A stretch of 16,665 bases of DNA from Chrysochromulina tobinii. Taxonomy: Eukaryota; Haptophyta; Prymnesiales; Chrysochromulinaceae. Made by a program: the position numbers and the translations under genes. Positions 16,416 through 16,665 of the stretch are shown piece by piece. The DNA lies in assembly GCA_001275005.1 (NCBI GenBank), contig JWZX01001994.1, forward strand, positions 1-16,665, written 5' to 3'. Under the pieces are notes generated by a model. It saw only the letters and a list, made by a program, of their open reading frames with translations, was not told the origin of the DNA and searched no databases. Positions within the stretch are counted from its first letter, which is position 1. The number at the start of each line of letters is the position of its first letter.

Positions 16416-16665
16416 CTCGCAGCCACCGCGCTCGCCACCACAGCCGCACTTACCAGGCCACTTTAACCCACCTGCCTTTCCGCCCTCGCCCCCATTGCCA
16501 CCCTCGCCGCCGCCGCCCTGCCCCTTGCCGCCCCCGCCCTCACCCTCGCCGCCCGACCCGTCGCCGCCGCTTCCCTCGCGTCCATCGCCGTCGCCGCCAC
16601 CTCAGATGCCGCCGCCACCCTCGCCACCGCCATCACCGTCGCCACCGCCTCCCTTGCCCTCATCG
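13481..16665 (+). CDS. Secreted modular class 3 lipase with cysteine modules and proline-rich linkers (3' end outside window)
   Basis: A frame beginning at the ATG just after an in-frame TAA runs unbroken past 16260. It opens with a signal peptide (about 1-23). Two 37-residue six-cysteine modules follow (25-61, 65-101), then an R-P-P-P-P linker (about 150-198), a Cys-rich segment with a second proline run, a third 37-residue module (322-358), and another Cys-rich region. A class 3 (Rhizomucor-type) alpha/beta-hydrolase lipase occupies about 550-900: V-V-A-F-R-G-T (653-659), H-G-G-F (684-687), nucleophile elbow G-H-S-L-G-G with Ser753, Q-D-P-V with Asp822, and H-T-E-M-N-Y-Y with His886. It likely cleaves acyl-glycerols outside the cell or in the secretory pathway. 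After 16260 this frame turns Arg/His-rich, while the +2 frame is a Pro/Ser-rich tail, so the true C-terminus is uncertain. No stop is reached in the window. Confidence 0.85.
13553..13663 (+). repeat. Cysteine module copy 1 of the lipase (protein repeat)
   Basis: Residues 25-61. The cysteine spacing is C-x3-C-x7-C-x11-C-x5-C-x2-C, with conserved Y at position 7, D-G at 10-11, C-D-D-G-G at 13-17 and a D-C-x-D-C-G end. The many Asp residues between cysteines suggest a small disulfide-bonded, possibly calcium-binding, fold. I cannot name a known domain for it. Confidence 0.85.
13673..13783 (+). repeat. Cysteine module copy 2 of the lipase (protein repeat)
   Basis: Residues 65-101, only three residues after copy 1. 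All six cysteines and the C-D-E-G-G and D-C-x-D-C elements match copy 1 with no length change, while the DNA has diverged, implying selection on the protein. Confidence 0.85.
13922..14077 (+). repeat. Arg/Pro-rich linker repeat
   Basis: Residues about 148-199. Units of CGGCCGCCCCCGCCA type encode repeating R-P-P-P-P, with a few Lys and Ser. It separates the paired cysteine modules from the next Cys-rich segment and is probably an extended hydroxyproline-rich spacer, as in many algal extracellular proteins. Confidence 0.85.
14444..14554 (+). repeat. Cysteine module copy 3 of the lipase (protein repeat)
   Basis: Residues 322-358, placed after the second proline run. It has exactly the same length and cysteine spacing as copies 1 and 2, and shares G-G-P-G-S with copy 2 (copy 1 has G-G-W-G-S). 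Its separation from the other two by linkers suggests the modules act as independent units. Confidence 0.85.
16255..16665 (+). repeat. Proline-codon-rich low-complexity tract
   Basis: The tract is almost entirely CCN/CCG/TCG triplets, including a long CCG run (about 16378-16411). In the frame with codons starting at 16267 it reads as P-P-P-S-P-P type sequence with rare Cys, Gln and Phe, typical of an extracellular hydroxyproline-rich tail. In the frame continuous with the lipase it is Arg/His-rich. It begins with a run of eight C (16255-16262). Confidence 0.8.

Overview
This window looks like nuclear DNA from a GC-rich eukaryotic microalga. The evidence is long single-exon or one-intron genes, short introns of about 120 bases, a UbiB-type kinase with a hydrophobic presequence as expected for a plastid protein, animal/protist-type signalling domains (SAM, cyclin Y, EF-hand), and secreted proteins with very long proline-rich linkers. 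A haptophyte is my best guess; other secondary-plastid algae (pelagophyte, dinoflagellate) are not excluded. There are no bacterial operons, ribosome binding sites, tRNA/rRNA genes or CRISPR arrays.

Left end (1-1750): no host gene. Positions 1 to about 1127 look like a decayed hAT-type DNA transposon: a fragment of the transposase C-terminus (631-921), a 28-base direct repeat (1-28 and 1022-1049), and a possible right terminus near 1127. From 1128 to 1750 there is non-coding sequence with a perfect 9-bp hairpin and six copies of a 7-base motif (AACGAAA).

Minus-strand cluster (1751-6474): three tightly packed genes, read right to left. They are an ABC1/UbiB-family atypical kinase (4915-6474), an EF-hand plus adenylate/UMP-CMP kinase fusion with a likely mitochondrial presequence (3572-4513), and a SET-domain protein lysine methyltransferase of the SETD3/Rubisco-LSMT class (1751-3406). 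Spacers are 401 and 165 bases. A 214-base divergent promoter region separates the first from a rightward, uncertain ORF (6689-7117).

Centre (7118-10671): after a mostly non-coding stretch comes a plus-strand two-exon gene. Splicing out 7840-7958 assembles a SAM domain that continues into a long disordered region and a C-terminal cyclin Y-like cyclin box.

Right end (10672-16665): a non-coding stretch with two adjacent hairpins, then two secretory-pathway genes on the plus strand. One is an unrecognised two-exon secreted glycoprotein-like protein (11557-12883). The other is a large class 3 lipase (13481 to beyond the window) with a signal peptide, three copies of an exactly 37-residue six-cysteine module, arginine/proline-rich linkers and a Ser-Asp-His catalytic triad. 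Its proline-rich tail lies in a different frame from the lipase domain, so there is a frame discontinuity near 16202-16262. I see no multi-gene defence or biosynthetic system; the novelty is in unusual protein architectures.
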